Shown: positions 12,241 through 27,427 of the stretch, piece after piece
Numbering within the stretch: the first letter of the stretch is position 1
Layout: every line of letters begins with the position of its first letter
Assembly: GCA_964006375.1 (NCBI GenBank)
Contig: OZ023262.1
Location: forward strand, 96,306,976 to 96,370,975
Direction of reading: 5' to 3'
DNA length: 64,000 nucleotides
DNA from: Tillus elongatus
Lineage: Eukaryota > Arthropoda > Insecta > Coleoptera > Cleridae
Notes under the pieces: model-generated
Database searches by the model: none
Seen by the model: only the letters and a program-made list of their open reading frames with translations
What the model was told of the DNA's origin: nothing
Program-made: the position numbers and the translations under genes

Positions 12241-13469
12241 ATGACAATACAGGACACTCCAGCTGATTTCGTGTTTCAAGAATATCAGCGCCCCTAGCGG
12301 ATAGTACTGATGTTACGTCGTTAGAGAACTTGTAACACTAGCAATTGATGGTGTTTAACTGTGTAGAATTAAGTTTGATCTGTGTTTTTTATAATAAATG
12401 TTAGTGGTTGGGTGTGTGCAATCTATAATTGTTCGAATTATAATGTGCTAAATCTATCAAAGACATTTCATAGGTTTCCAAATGATGGCGCAACGTGAAT
12501 ATGATTTGAAGCAGAAGACAAATTCAGAATCACTTTTATGCCAATATGTACAGTTCGCAGAAAATAATTTATTGTGTAATATGTACTTATTTAAAGATAA
12601 ACTTCGTAAACGGATGGTTGAAAGGTTTCAATCATAACTTGTCTCCCAGTGCATCAAAAAAAAAAGAAATATGAGGGCAAAAAAAGTTTTGCATTAATAA
12701 TAAATGGTATAAGAAAACTGTTTTTCTATATTCTTCTGTGTCCTTTTTTATTTCAGTATGGCATAAATTGTCACATTTTTTCAATTTAAAATTATTTTAC
12801 TTGGTAAAGGCTTTTAATTATCTTCCCAAGACAAGTTTTTAAAGAGACAAGTAGAAATAGCAGATTCAGCCCTATTAAAGATTTATTCACGGAAGTAAGA
12901 GTTAGTCTTACTTTTCATCTGCACAATTTCTTAGTTATGTACTACGTATGTAAGTTACATATTTTAAAATATTATATTAATAAGACAGTTTTCATGTAGA
13001 GATATAGCAAATTGAGTACTGTGCTACCATTTATACTTAGAACAATTATTTATAGGTAAGTACAGATTGTAACTTAATATCCTCAGAAACAGTTTTCAGT
13101 ATATTCCTATACCTACCCATGAAATAGTAGTTTAACCACAGTTTCAAGATACTACTTTAAATTATGATGAAATAAGATTATGGGTAAGAGAAATTTGCAG
13201 AATTATGCATGCTGAATCCATTTAGGTTTCAAGCTGATTTTCGATACAAATTCGATTTATAACTATATAATCAGAAAATGTTCACTGTTTTGTCATATAC
13301 AAGTTTTTATATTCATCTATAATAAACCAATTGTCTAAATTAAGAATATGCAGGTAAATATACAATTCAAATTACCTGCTCAGTTGTCAGTACTTCACGC
13401 GAGGTGGCGCTAGTGTACTTGTCACAAATATCACCAATGCTAAAGCATAGGAGTGTCCCGTATTGTTAT
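12241..13469 (+). mobile_element. 1.2-kb DNA transposon with a THAP remnant
   Basis: The 20-bp terminal repeats ATGACAATACAGGACACTCC (12241-12260) and its inverse at 13450-13469 differ at two positions. Further in, an AGCGCC...AGTACTGA block is also inverted (about 12287-12313 and 13385-13415), so the TIRs extend some 70 bp with gaps. Flanking TATA/TA may be the target duplication. The inside holds a THAP zinc-finger start at 12403. THAP domains occur in P-element-type and some Kolobok-type transposases; the superfamily is not settled here. Confidence 0.65.
12403..12498 (+). pseudogene. THAP zinc-finger fragment
   Basis: The frame reads CAIYNCSNYN...KTFHRFPND and stops at TGA 12496. C-x4-C followed about 30 residues later by FHRFP is the characteristic opening of the THAP (C2CH) DNA-binding domain; the third Cys and the His of the finger are not found after the stop. 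There is no in-frame ATG directly upstream. THAP domains bind transposon ends in P-type transposases. Given the TIRs around it, a transposase remnant is more likely than a host gene. Confidence 0.6.
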
Positions 13470-13618
13470 TATATAGTATTTGGCATTATGCATGGGAAAT
13501 ATTAAATGGTATGTCTTTAACAAAGCCCTGGAGTTTTGTTTCAAGTGTTGGCTCGATAAAATATTGCCAAAAAATTATTTTGATATTGAAGTTATTTGCT
13601 GCGCTGAAGCATGATTTT

Positions 13619-14453
13619 ACATACCAGCTTATAACCCATTCATTACAACAATCCTGTCATGTGCTTTCACAGCCCAGTTCGTTAAAGCCCGCGTAATTAT
13701 ACTTGGAACAAGCACACCGCATGTTCAAATCCAGGTGTTTTTTATTTGTTGATATTTTATTCTTTTTTGCGATTTTTTTCGAATAATAATTTTTTTTCCA
13801 ATTCTCGTATAAAACCAATTTTTGAAAAAAGATTACTTAGCCAATTTTTATGTAGTCATTTTTTAAATCTCTGTCAAAAAGCTTTCTGTGAATAATTATA
13901 TTTTAGCTGGTGTATTTTTTATGTAAATTGCTTGGATAGATGGTTCGTTGTCCAGGAAAGTCAAACCAGTTTTTTTTTTTTGAAAAATTTTAAATTAATG
14001 TTCGGGAAACTTTTGTACTTTTTCAAACATATAGTTGGTTTGATGAAACATCGTTTCTACTATAAAGGTTTTACTTTCTACTAAACCTGATTTCTTTCAT
14101 AAAAAACACATATTTAACATCAAAAACATTGTTACGAAAATTAGTTATCATAACACACTTTTTATATAAAAATCTTCTAACGAAAATTTGCCAAGCAATT
14201 TTTTTCTCGGAGACATTTCAAAAAATTTGACAAAAAATGATAACCAGATTAAGAAACAATTTTGGAATCAGACGAAGAATTTGCAAATTTTTTCTAATTT
14301 AAATATTTTAAGTTGAGAATTATTCATCCTCTGATGACACTAACTTGGTTAGTCAGATTTTTAAATCTGCTGTGGTGATTTGGGTTCCTCAAGTGTACTT
14401 ATCAGTGCTTATCACAGGTTATAATATTCACTTAGTTTAAGTAGTTTTCTATT
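13619..14453 (+). repeat. Duplicated block, copy 1 (ends in a Penelope tail)
   Basis: Direct-repeat partner of 15887-16747 with high identity by eye. It carries a tRNA-like patch near 13665-13735 (GTTCAAATCC as a B-box-like motif), a decayed TA-HINE 3' end near 14138, and from about 14322 a tail homologous to the 3' end of the Penelope element at 42351-42480, including CTGATGA at 14331. Confidence 0.7.
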
Positions 14454-15872
<1,419 letters not shown>

Positions 15873-15886
15873 ATTTTTACGTACCA

Positions 15887-16747
15887 GATTATAACCCCTT
15901 CATTACAACAAACCTGTCATGTGCTTTCATAGCCCAGTTCGTTAAAGCCCGCGTAATTATACTTGAAACAAGCACACCGCATGTTCAAATCCAGGTGTTC
16001 TTTTTTGGTGATATTTTATTCTTTTTTGCGATTTTTTCGAATAATGAATTTTTTTCCCAATTCTCGTATAAAACAAATTTTTGAAAAAAAAGAGATTATG
16101 ATATAATTTTTGGGTAAGATTACTTAGCGAATTTATATGTGGTCATTTTTTAAATCCCTGTCAAAAAGCTTTCTGTGAATAATTATATCTTAGCTGGTCT
16201 ATTTTTTATGTAAATTGCTTGAATAGGTGGTTCGTTGTCCAGGAAAGTCAAACCAGTATTTTTTTGGGGGGGGGGGGAATTTTATATTAATGTTCGGGAA
16301 ACTTTTGTATTTTTTCAAACATAAAGTTGGTTTGATGAAATATCGTTTCTACTATAAATGTTTTACTTTCTACTAAATTTGATTTCTTTCTTAAAAAACA
16401 CATATTTAACATTAAAAACATTGTTACGAAAATTCGTTACCATAACACACTTGCTGAGTCTAGACTTTTCATATAAAAATCTTTTAACGAAAATTTGCCA
16501 AGCAATTTTTTTTCTCGGAGACCTTTCAGAAAAATTTGATAAAAAATGATAACCAGATTAAGGAACAATTTTCGATTCATACGAACAATTTGCAAATTTT
16601 TTCTAATTTAAATATTTTAAGTTGAGAATTATTCATCCTCTGATGATACTAACTTGGTTAGTCAGATTTTTAAATCTGCTGTGGTGATTTGGGTTCCTCA
16701 AGTGTATTTATCAGTGCTTATCACAGGTTATAATATTCACTTAGTTT
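15887..16747 (+). repeat. Duplicated block, copy 2
   Basis: Direct partner of 13619-14453, beginning right after the 3' end of the TA-HINE at 15872. It contains the same tRNA-like patch (about 15930-16005), a better preserved TA-HINE 3' end at 16428-16466, and the Penelope tail from 16632 with CTGATGA at 16640. A run of ten G at about 16267 is unusual for this AT-rich DNA. Confidence 0.7.
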
Positions 16748-17050
<303 letters not shown>

Positions 17051-17062
17051 ATTATTAAGAAA

Positions 17063-17345
17063 AGAAATTCTGGACGCAGCAAGTGAGTTATGGTAGCGAA
17101 TTTTGATCAAATGCTTCATATTTGAATAGCTCAATTTGCTATTAACCTATAAGGTTGACCAAGAAACATGTTTTTTCTGGAACACTTTTAGTTTACTTTC
17201 GGAAATTTTTGTACATTTTCAAACAATAAAGTTATTTTGATGAAACATGGCACCTTATTTTTATTATATAGGTTATACTGGTAACCAAATTTGATGCCTG
17301 CTTTCTTAAAAAAACACACTCATATGTGTTATTAAAAACATTTTT
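17063..17345 (-). mobile_element. TA-HINE 3' fragment, reverse
   Basis: It begins with the 3' end (TTCTGGACGCAGCAAGTG) and runs through GGTTATACTGGTAACC to the A-rich stretch, like the terminal part of the long subtype. It stops near 17345 without a 5' half. Confidence 0.7.
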
Positions 17346-17699
17346 TTATTTTGCAAACTGCCAGTGGGAGGAGTCGAATTCGAGGTTGTCTTCTTCTTCT
17401 TTGTTTACAGACGTCATAAACAAATAATAAGACTCAGCTAATACCTTAGAATCTGAGAATAAGGTACTTATTGTTTACTTTTAGTTTTTAGTGAATTTTC
17501 ATGATTACTTACTCTTCATGTCGTATATAGAAAATTTTAGGTAAATGAAACTACATAATATCATGCAGTAGTTTAATCTATACCTATAAACATATGTTCA
17601 GTGTAAATTATTAAAATTTTAATTTCAAAATTTTTATTTACATTTATTTGTTTCATTTTCAAAGAGTATGGATAGAGCAATAGTAAATAAATGTTGAAA
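17346..17699. other. No gene seen
   Basis: No recognisable coding sequence or shared repeat apart from a lone AGTGAATTTTCATG near 17490. Confidence 0.4.
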
Positions 17700-18235
17700 A
17701 GGGTTTAGGTGCAGCAAGTGCGTTATGGTAGCGAATTTTCGTAAAAATGTTCCAAATGGTGATAATTCAATTTCCCATTAAACTAGAATCTTCAATTTTG
17801 ATACATACTAAAACCTATATAAAAGCAGCGTAAGTACTAAATTTAAAAAATAACACAATAAGCTTAACAGGCAACGATAAATTTGTTTGAGAAAACCATT
17901 TTCGTTATTTTGTTTGGAGAAACTGTTTCGATTGAGTGGACTAAAAACTGGTGTTGGAAAAGGTCTGGGTGCAGCAAGCACATTGTGGTAGAGAATGTCT
18001 GTAAAAATATTTGAAATACGATAACTCAATTTCCCATTAAGATAGAATCTTCAATCTTGAACCATAGTAACACCTATGTAAACGCAGCCTGGGTACTAAA
18101 TTAAAGAAAAATAACATTATGAGCCGCGCGGATAACTACAAGTGGGTTTTAAAAAACATTTTTTGTTGTTTTGCTTGCAAAAAGTAATTCGATTGGGCTG
18201 ACTAAAACAGAACCATCTAAGCAATTAAAAGGAAA
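17700..18235 (-). repeat. Two tandem type-B units
   Basis: Units start at about 17708 (GTGCAGCAAGTGCGTTATGG) and 17968 (GTGCAGCAAGCACATTGTGG). Each continues through CAATTTCCCATTAA, AACACCTATGTAAA-type and TTCGATTG blocks. They are homologous to 1-290 and 935-1175 in inverse orientation, and so give the unit length, roughly 260 bp. Confidence 0.7.
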
Positions 18236-19099
18236 ACTACCTGCCATATTTATGATTTGGCACGTACATTCACTTTGTAAATAATTAATTTTTTTCTAGA
18301 AAACTTTTGTGACTAATGAAATTTGTAACACAATTTTTTTCAAGAGACTTGCAATACTTACATATATCTCTACCAAACTATAATTTTCTAGCTCCATAGA
18401 AAGTTAAAACTTATTCAAATAATCGCTAACTGGGACCTCTAAAACCGGTCTCCCAGCTCCTTTTAAATTTAAATAATTACTTCTAATAACATACCTTACT
18501 AATAGTGTATAATTTTATGAAAATTCACTACTATAATGCACTTGCTGCGTCCCGAACATTTTTTTATAAGGGAAATACAACGTGTGAGTAAGGTCCTCCT
18601 TATTAATGACGCAACCGAGATGTATAGATTTAGTTCAATAATCCACCACATTGTGGATATGTTTGCCTAATGACATTTCCTTCGAGCAAACCAGAATTCC
18701 AGATTGTTTTCTGTGTGCCAACTGACAGCCATGATATTAGACAACATCAAAGTCTAAGTTAGAAAGCCAGACAATATTGTATACATTGTAATCTGTGAGA
18801 CGTGACTGCATTCTCAATATTGTGCTTGTCTAGTCAATGAAAGTCATTCATATGATGCTAAGATGAGAATATTTCAATACATATCCGATTGTCTATGGTC
18901 TCGATCTGCATATCATTCATTTTACCGATTCTGACTAAAAACCAAGAATATCTTACTACAACCAAGGTATCCTTGCTAAAAACATCCGCTTTAAGAGAAA
19001 TCACAACATTTGAGCGTTCAAAAAACATCCGCTTTAAGAGAAATCACGACATTTGAGCTTTCAAAAAATTCATTCAATTGAGAGTGAATAAGAACATTT
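18236..19099. other. Mostly unique DNA, one TA-HINE end and a short tandem repeat
   Basis: A forward TA-HINE 3' end lies at 18522-18557 (ATGAAAATTCACTACTATAA then GCACTTGCTGCGTCC). A 43-bp unit starting AAAAACATCCGC is repeated at 18978 and 19021. No gene is seen. Confidence 0.55.
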
Positions 19100-19209
19100 C
19101 GATTGTATGAATTTGCTTTAAAAAAATTCACTAAAAATTTTTGAAAAAATTCTGCATATGAGCGCAAACAAGGACCCATATCCGGGGTCAGTTTCAATTT
19201 TTATATGTA

Positions 19210-19304
<95 letters not shown>
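19100..19304 (+). mobile_element. TA-HINE 5' half cut by a Penelope element
   Basis: A remnant of the 5' hairpin, CATATCCGGGGTCAGTTTC at about 19172-19194, and (TA)n 19213-19304. The tract leads straight into the inverted repeat of the Penelope-like element. Confidence 0.8.
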
Positions 19305-19306
<2 letters not shown>

Positions 19307-20103
19307 CATGCTTGGTTCTCGGGTTGAACCGCGTCCAGAATTTATGAAAACTCGACGTTGCGGCTCCTGTTTTGGAGCCATTGTCAAGAGGTAAAGGAAA
19401 TATATAAGGACACTCTAAGGCCTCAATCTGCATACTCCTCAGAGCGGTGGACAAAGGTGGGTTGGGTTGGTTTCAAGAGGTAAAGGAAATATGTAAGGAC
19501 ATTCTAAGGCCTCAATCTGCCTACTCCTTAGAGCGGTGTACAAAGGTGGGTTGGGTTGGTTTCTAGTGGTAAAGGAAATATGTAAGGACACTCTAAGGCC
19601 TCAATCTGCCTACTCCTTAGAGTGGTGGACAAAGGTGGGTTGGATTTTGGTAGCTCGATTACGGGGCCTAAATCTGCCTACTCCCCAAATCTCGCAGGAG
19701 ATCGTCTGTGAGGTCTCAGTGTGTTCAACCCTAGGCATCAGATAGATCTGGCAGTTCGTTGCGGGTCTTGTCTTATCTATGTCGTTCCGTCTGCCTGCTT
19801 CGTTGTCAGTGAAAGTAGTAGCGTCAAGATCAATTAAGTGGGGGGCTTTGGTCACGGTACTTAGAGGATGAGGAGGATTAAGAGGGTCACCGGCATTTGT
19901 TGAGACAGATAATTGGGACATAAAATTGTCTGTGGTACTTGTTTTCTGTTTGTGTGTTTGTAGTGAAGATATAATAGGTTTCCAAGTGGTCGGAAGGCCA
20001 AAACCATCATCTCTCTTATTTAAACAATCTACTACGAAACATTAGAAACGCACAACAACAAACCACTACACAACAACAACAACAAACATAATCCACACAA
20101 CAC

Positions 20104-20580
20104 AACACAGCGTTTTTGCCATACATTAAAGGTGTCACCGACAAAATCAGCCAAACTTTCAGAACCCATAATATCAAAACCGTATTCATAACAGACCAAA
20201 AACTGTCAAATCTGATAATAACCCCCAAGGATACGATTCCAAACGAATCCCATGGAGTTTACGAAATTTCTTGTTCCGACTGTTCCCGAACTTATGTAGG
20301 ACAAACAAATAGACGCATCCACAATAGAATATACGAACACACCCTCGCAGTTAGAAAATCCGACCTCTCATCGGCGCTGGCCATGCATCATATTCATACA
20401 GGGCACAAAATAGACTTCGATAATGCCAATACAATAGCACCGCTTTACAACTTTAAAACAAGAATTATCCGCGAAGTAATCGAGATTGAAAAACGTCCCG
20501 ATTGTTTAAGTAAGAGAGATGATGGTCTTCGCCTTCCGACTACTTGGAAACCTATTATATCTTCTTTACAAACACACTAA
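20104..20580 (+). CDS. Penelope-like C-terminal fragment with GIY-YIG endonuclease
   Basis: The open frame enters near 20104 (the ATG at 20116 is inside the conserved LPYIKGVTDKI motif, so the true protein was longer) and ends at TAA 20578. GVYEIS (20250s) and TYVGQTNR form the GIY-YIG pair, followed by IHNRIYEH with the usual Arg and His/Glu region, and HIHTGHKIDF further on. In Penelope-like elements this domain nicks target DNA to prime reverse transcription. The reverse transcriptase is entirely missing. The frame has no internal stop, so this copy is fairly young, but it cannot be autonomous. Confidence 0.88.
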   Translation, partial: NTAFLPYIKGVTDKISQTFRTHNIKTVFITDQKLSNLIITPKDTIPNESHGVYEISCSDCSRTYVGQTNRRIHNRIYEHTLAVRKSDLSSALAMHHIHTGHKIDFDNANTIAPLYNFKTRIIREVIEIEKRPDCLSKRDDGLRLPTTWKPIISSLQTH

Positions 20581-20890
20581 AAGAAAATAAATTCCACAGA
20601 CAATTTTATTGCTCCATTATCTGCCTCAACAAATGCCGGTGACCCTCTTAATCCTCCTTATCCTCTAAGTACCGTGACCAAAGCCCCCCACTCAAATGAC
20701 GGTGACCCCACTACTTTCACTGATAACGAGGCAGTTAGATGGAACGACATATATAAGACAAGACTTGCAACGAACTGCCAGATCTCTCTGAGGCCTAGGG
20801 TTGAACACACTGAGACCTCACAGACGATCTCCGGCGAGATTTGGGGAGTAGGCAGAGTGAGGCCCCGTAATCGAGCTACAACAACCCAAC

Positions 20891-21250
20891 ACACCTTTGT
20901 CCACCGCTCTAAGGAGTAGGCAGATTGAGGCCTTTGAGCGTCCTTACATATCTCCTTTACCCACCTTTGTCCACCACTCTAAGGAGTAGGCAAATTCAGG
21001 CCTTAGAGTGTCCTTACATATTTCCTTTACCCACCTTTGTCCACCACTCTAAGGGGTAGACAGATTAAGGCCTTATAGTGTCCTTACATATTTCCTTTAC
21101 CCACCTTTGTACACCACTCCAAGGAGTAGGCAGATTGAAGCCTTAGAGTGTCCATACATATTTCCTTTACCGACCTTTGTCCATCACTCTAAGGAGTAGG
21201 CAGATTGAGGCCTTAGAGTGTCCTTGCATATTTCTTTACCTCTTGAAAAT
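20891..21250 (+). repeat. 70-bp minisatellite in the Penelope right arm
   Basis: Unit starts (CCACCTTTGTCC) at 20891, 20961, 21031, 21101 and 21171 are exactly 70 bp apart. Units differ by a few substitutions. The left arm has a related array of about 89 bp (19391, 19480, 19569), so copy number and period changed independently in the two arms. Confidence 0.9.
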
Positions 21251-21279
21251 GGCTCCAAAACAGGAGCCGAAACGTCGAG
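21239..21279 (+). ncRNA. Degenerate hammerhead-like motif of a Penelope element
   Basis: Layout: stem I CTC (21240-21242) with GAG (21277-21279), core TTGAAAA in place of CTGANGA, stem II GGCTCC/GGAGCC with loop AAAACA, then GAAA, ACGT as a minimal stem III and the cleavage C of GTC. Two core bases differ from the invariant set, so activity is doubtful. The minus-strand counterpart lies at about 19351-19391 with TTGACAA and GCAA. Confidence 0.4.
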
Positions 21280-21354
21280 TTTTCATAAATTCTGGACGCG
21301 GTTCAACCTGAGAACCAAGTATGTCTCACATTAAAGACCGCGGAAATCTATCTG

Positions 21355-21357
<3 letters not shown>

Positions 21358-21431
<74 letters not shown>
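21358..21431. repeat. (TA)n microsatellite
   Basis: Tract between the Penelope right arm and the GACA element; it may be the second half of the tract split by the Penelope insertion. Confidence 0.85.
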
Positions 21432-21435
<4 letters not shown>

Positions 21436-21485
21436 GCGTGTGTATATTATATGTATGTGTGTATCACAGCAATAACTCGAAAATG

Positions 21486-22590
21486 GTGCTGCAATTGAAT
21501 CCTAAGTTCCACATAGCTGTGGTAATTTAATCTCTGCAGAAAGACATTCTCATGGGATGAATTTGGGGCCCATGACTTGACCAAAAAGAAAATATTTGTA
21601 TTCCTGTGCCCATAAACGTTTGAAACGTTATATTACTCGAGTTTTATTGAAAAAATGTCAATTTTCACAAAGTCACCCCTTATTTATGCCCTACCCCCTG
21701 AAGCGATCTTACCCAAAACAATTCGAAGCGTTGCTTTGTCGGGTGCTAACTGCATACCAAATTGGAAGATGATATATCAATGCGTTCGAAAGTTATTGCG
21801 CATATTAACAGACAGACGTACATGTCGACCGACCGACAGACCGACCGAGCGACAGACAAAATTTTTTTTATTCCAGAATCAAGTTTTCTATATGGTTTGA
21901 GACTTTATACGCCGTATTAGCAAAAAAGATTCGAAGTTTCTGTCAACAATATTCCACCCCCACACATTCAACCCCTCATTCAATTTCAGCACAGAATACC
22001 AGATGTTTGATGAAATTAATGCCCAGTTTCACAAAGGTCGATTAAATATTTAACGGCCGGTTAGTTAATCAGTGCTTCAGACGACCAATCACAGCTTCAA
22101 AATATTTGGTTGTGATGGCAAGAACTCGAATTATAGTCTGTGATTGGTCGTCTAAAGCCTTGATCAACTAACCGGCCGTTAAATATTTAATTAAGCTTTG
22201 TGAAACTGGGCATAAAAGTTTCCTAATAAATAAACCCTAAAACGTTATATTATTCGAGTTTTAACGAAAAATATTCAATTTTCAGCAAATCATCCGCCAT
22301 TCATCCCCTACCCCCTAAAGCGATTTTACCCAAAAACAATCCGAACCGTTCGTTTGTTGAGTGTTAACTGTATAACAGACTTTAAGACGATATCTCAATT
22401 TCTAATGTTCTCGTGGCTACAAACAGACAGACATACATACAGGCCGACAGCCCGACAGACAAAAAAATTAGTTTCCAAATCATGTTTTCTATAAGTTTTG
22501 ATACTTTTTACGACGTTTAAGCGAAAAAAAAATTGAAATTTTTGTCACCGATGCGATACTTCCACACGTTTTGACGATGTGGAAGTAAAG
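21486..22590 (+). mobile_element. GACA element, dimeric, with a nested MITE
   Basis: It begins near GGTGCTGCAATTGAATCC, contains TTCCACATAGCTGTGG, then two similar halves. Each half has an ACGTTATATTA-CTCGAGTTT start, a GAAGCGATCTTACCC-type block and a short (GACA)n cluster (about 21800-21860 and 22420-22465). It ends with a stem-loop CTTCCACA...TGTGGAAG at about 22559-22588. Copies: 52718-53946 (forward, with SINE) and 45657-47352 (reverse, with TA-HINE). No protein is encoded; it is probably a non-autonomous DNA element. Confidence 0.7.
22019..22212. mobile_element. Palindromic MITE of about 194 bp
   Basis: The ends TGCCCAGTTTCACAAAG and CTTTGTGAAACTGGGCA are inverted and homology runs through most of the length (ATTAAATATTTAACGGCCGG, GACGACCAATCAC). 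TA flanks it at 22017-22018 and 22213-22214. The uninterrupted relative at about 53195 reads straight across the site, which confirms the insertion. No coding capacity; Tc1/mariner-type target choice. Confidence 0.88.
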
Positions 22591-22640
22591 TTAATTATAA
22601 TTTTGTTTACATTTGTTTTTATTACTTATAAACTAATTTT

Positions 22641-24423
<1,783 letters not shown>

Positions 24424-25479
24424 TCTGGACGCAGCAAGTGCGTTATGGTAGTGAATTTTCATAAAAATGTTTTTAATAACAAATATGTGTGTTTTTTTAA
24501 GAAAGCAGGCATCAAATTTGGTTACCAGTATAACCAATATAGTAAAAACAATGTGGCATGTTTCATCAAAATAACTTTATTCTGTGAAAATGTACAAAAA
24601 TTTCCAAAAGTAAACTTAAAATTTAATAGCAAATTGAGCTGTTCAAATATGAAACATTTGATCAACATTCGCTACCAGAACGCACTTGCTGCGCCCAGAA
24701 TTTCTTTTCCTACAAACATGCATTATATTTCGATCGAAAATGCAAAAATGCAATAACATAAGGCGTGTTTAAAAAAAAAAAAGGAAATTTGTATCACCAA
24801 CGACTTATGGGCCACCTGTGATTGTAGAAATATTATTTTAAGATGTAGGTCAAGACACCCTATAATTAATATATACAATTTTTTTTTCATATCTTATATA
24901 ATAACGGATATATTGAGCTTTGTTGATTTTACGAAAATTCGACAAAAATTATATACCATTAAACGATAAACTCTATAGCTAAGGCTACTGCCAAGCATCA
25001 GAGAAAGGGTCTATTTGAAATGAATTTTCTGCAAATATTTTAGTTAAATTAAGGACAATGACGGTTGAAACTAAGACATTAGGGTTTGTAAAACATCGTT
25101 CTTGAGACATTTTATTTCTATAGCCCGTATTAGATTCAAGTTACTTGCCTAAATGTTGCCAATTTTGACATTTTAAATCGTCACTTTGACGTTTTGAGGA
25201 AAACCCCAATTTATTTTTCTTTAAATGTCTATAACTTTTTTGTCTTTTGAGCTACATAGCTAAATTTTTGTAGGTAATTTACTTATGTACCAAATTTGGT
25301 TGCCCTTACTTTGTTAATTCCGGAGATATGATTTTTTTTCGAAAGAAAACACAAAATTTTCCGGGAAAATCTGGGCAGATTTTCCTGGCTAACGAACTTA
25401 TCCAAGCCATTTGCAAAAGGAATTTTTTCACCAAATTTAATCAAAATCGGCCCATTATTTTTTGAGTTATCGGTGTGAT

Positions 25480-25554
<75 letters not shown>

Positions 25555-25696
25555 TATATATATAAACATATAAAAATTGAAACTGACCCCGGATATGTTT
25601 TTTGGGGGGCCTAATTAGCGCTCATTTGAAGAAATTTTTTCAAAATTCAAAAGTCGGGATCTCCTCATTAGTGAATTTTTTAAGAAAATTCACTAA
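24424..25696 (-). mobile_element. TA-HINE, long subtype, reverse arm of the palindrome
   Basis: Complete in reverse: 3' end CTGGACGCAGCAAGTGCG at 24424, opposed 3' end near 24672-24700, GGCCACCTGTGATTG, core at 25290-25480, (TA)n 25485-25565, and 5' hairpin ending CACTAA at 25691-25696. Almost the same content as 14454-15872. Confidence 0.85.
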
Positions 25697-25699
25697 AAA

Positions 25700-25745
25700 T
25701 AGTTTTATGAAAATTCACTACCATAACGCACTTGCTGCGTGCCGA
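25700..25745 (+). repeat. TA-HINE 3' end fragment
   Basis: TATGAAAATTCACTACCATA then ACGCACTTGCTGCGT: a complete 3' terminus without the rest of the element, abutting the hairpin of the reverse copy. Confidence 0.8.
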
Positions 25746-26404
25746 GTTTTAGTACATTAGCAAAGTTGAGTTTAGATACATCTTACCAAAGACAACTTTA
25801 TTGCTGGGCGATGGATATCGGAAAGTATTCCGCTTGTAAATAACATTGCAGGAAGTTGAATTAGTCTTATCTGTGGTCTTAAAGATATGGGTTTATGACC
25901 CACTATTTGCCATGTGTGATAACGATCTTTAGTGCCAACTATCCACATATCGCGCCTTATCTGAGAAAGAACTAGGAATAGCAACTTTTCCTATTACAGT
26001 TTGATTGCTCAGTTTTATTACTCGAGACATTCGACTCTTATACATTTTCTTTCTTTCTTCAATTAAACACCCGGTCTTATAAGTGAAAAACCTCGACCAT
26101 GTACAATTACGAATACAATTGCCTTGAAATGAGACACCTTGTCAGGATAATCGCAGTATTATAGGTGATTATCTACCCTTAGCTTTTATTATGATGATTG
26201 TTCTTGTAATTATTAAGGCATTTTTTGTGAAAATAAATTACGGCTTTCTAGAAAGAATCAGACTCCGTTTAAAACTGCAAATTACCACCCACACACAGCG
26301 TAATTTACAAATAGCTAGTTAGACACAAGACCTTTTTATTACAAGGTTTTATTTTTATCCTCACCTGTTAGTGTGTTTGTTTGTTTAAGTTAATTGTCCT
26401 ATAA
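25746..26404. other. No gene seen
   Basis: About 660 bp without coding or shared repeat that I can recognise. Confidence 0.4.
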
Positions 26405-26621
<217 letters not shown>

Positions 26622-27427
26622 TTTCAATGAAAGCAGTCGTCCAATTCGGTTACCAGTATAACCTATGTAGTGGAAACAATGTACCATATTTCCTCAAAAT
26701 AACTTTATTGTTTGAGAAAGTACAAAAAATTCTCCGAAAATAAACTTAAATAGTTCCCGAAAAAGCTGGTCCGATTTTCCTGGCCAACGAACTTCTTCAA
26801 GCTATTTACCCACCTACCAAGATATAATTATACACAAGAAGCTTTTCGATAAAAATTTTAATAAAAAGCTTTTCATGAAAATTTACAAATTTTTTTGAAA
26901 ATCTGAAAACATTTTTTTTTACAATAACTTATTAAACATTTATTATTAATTACGAAAATTTCCCAAAAATTTTACAAACGATGATTTCTACGAAAACACA
27001 AAGAAATTGTATACGAGACCTCGATTTTTTCACGAATAATATATACGAAAACCTCCCTAAATGCGTCATTTTCATGGAACTCTTATATATAATGGTAAAA
27101 ACGCCATATCATAATTTTTGGTATGTGCCAAAAATGTGACACAATTGAAATAACTCGAAAATCATGAACGCTATCAATTTTTTTTACAAATATGCATTAT
27201 GATTGGATGGCAAGTGCAAAAATGCAATAATATAAGGAGGCGTTCGATTTAAAAAAAGAAATTTTTTATCACCAACGACTTATGGGCCACTTGTGATTGT
27301 CGAAATAATTCTATAAGATGCAGCTCAAGGCATCTATAACTAACGTATACAATTCTTTCTTGTAACACCAATATTGAGCTTTACCGTAGAAATACATCAC
27401 GCTGTACTTATGTAAACAAATAAAAGT

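Larger units (their letters stand above)
19305..21330 (+). mobile_element. Penelope-like element, 5'-truncated, with long inverted repeats
   Basis: Arms 19310-20035 and 20500-21325 are inverted copies of each other and enclose a GIY-YIG reading frame. The outer ends share CTCGGGTTGAACCGCGTCCAG-type sequence and the block GGCTCC-N6-GGAGCC next to AAACGTCG. Minisatellites lie in both arms: five units of exactly 70 bp starting at 20891, and three of about 89 bp from 19391. Inverted repeat copies around a 5'-truncated body are typical of Penelope insertions. It sits in a TA-HINE (TA)n tract, with another tract at 21358-21431. Confidence 0.85.

Noticed and set aside
14331..14360. Complete hammerhead at 14331 and 16640
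   Set aside because: CTGATGA and stem II are there, but the GAAA, stem III and cleavage triplet are deleted, so only a remnant is claimed.
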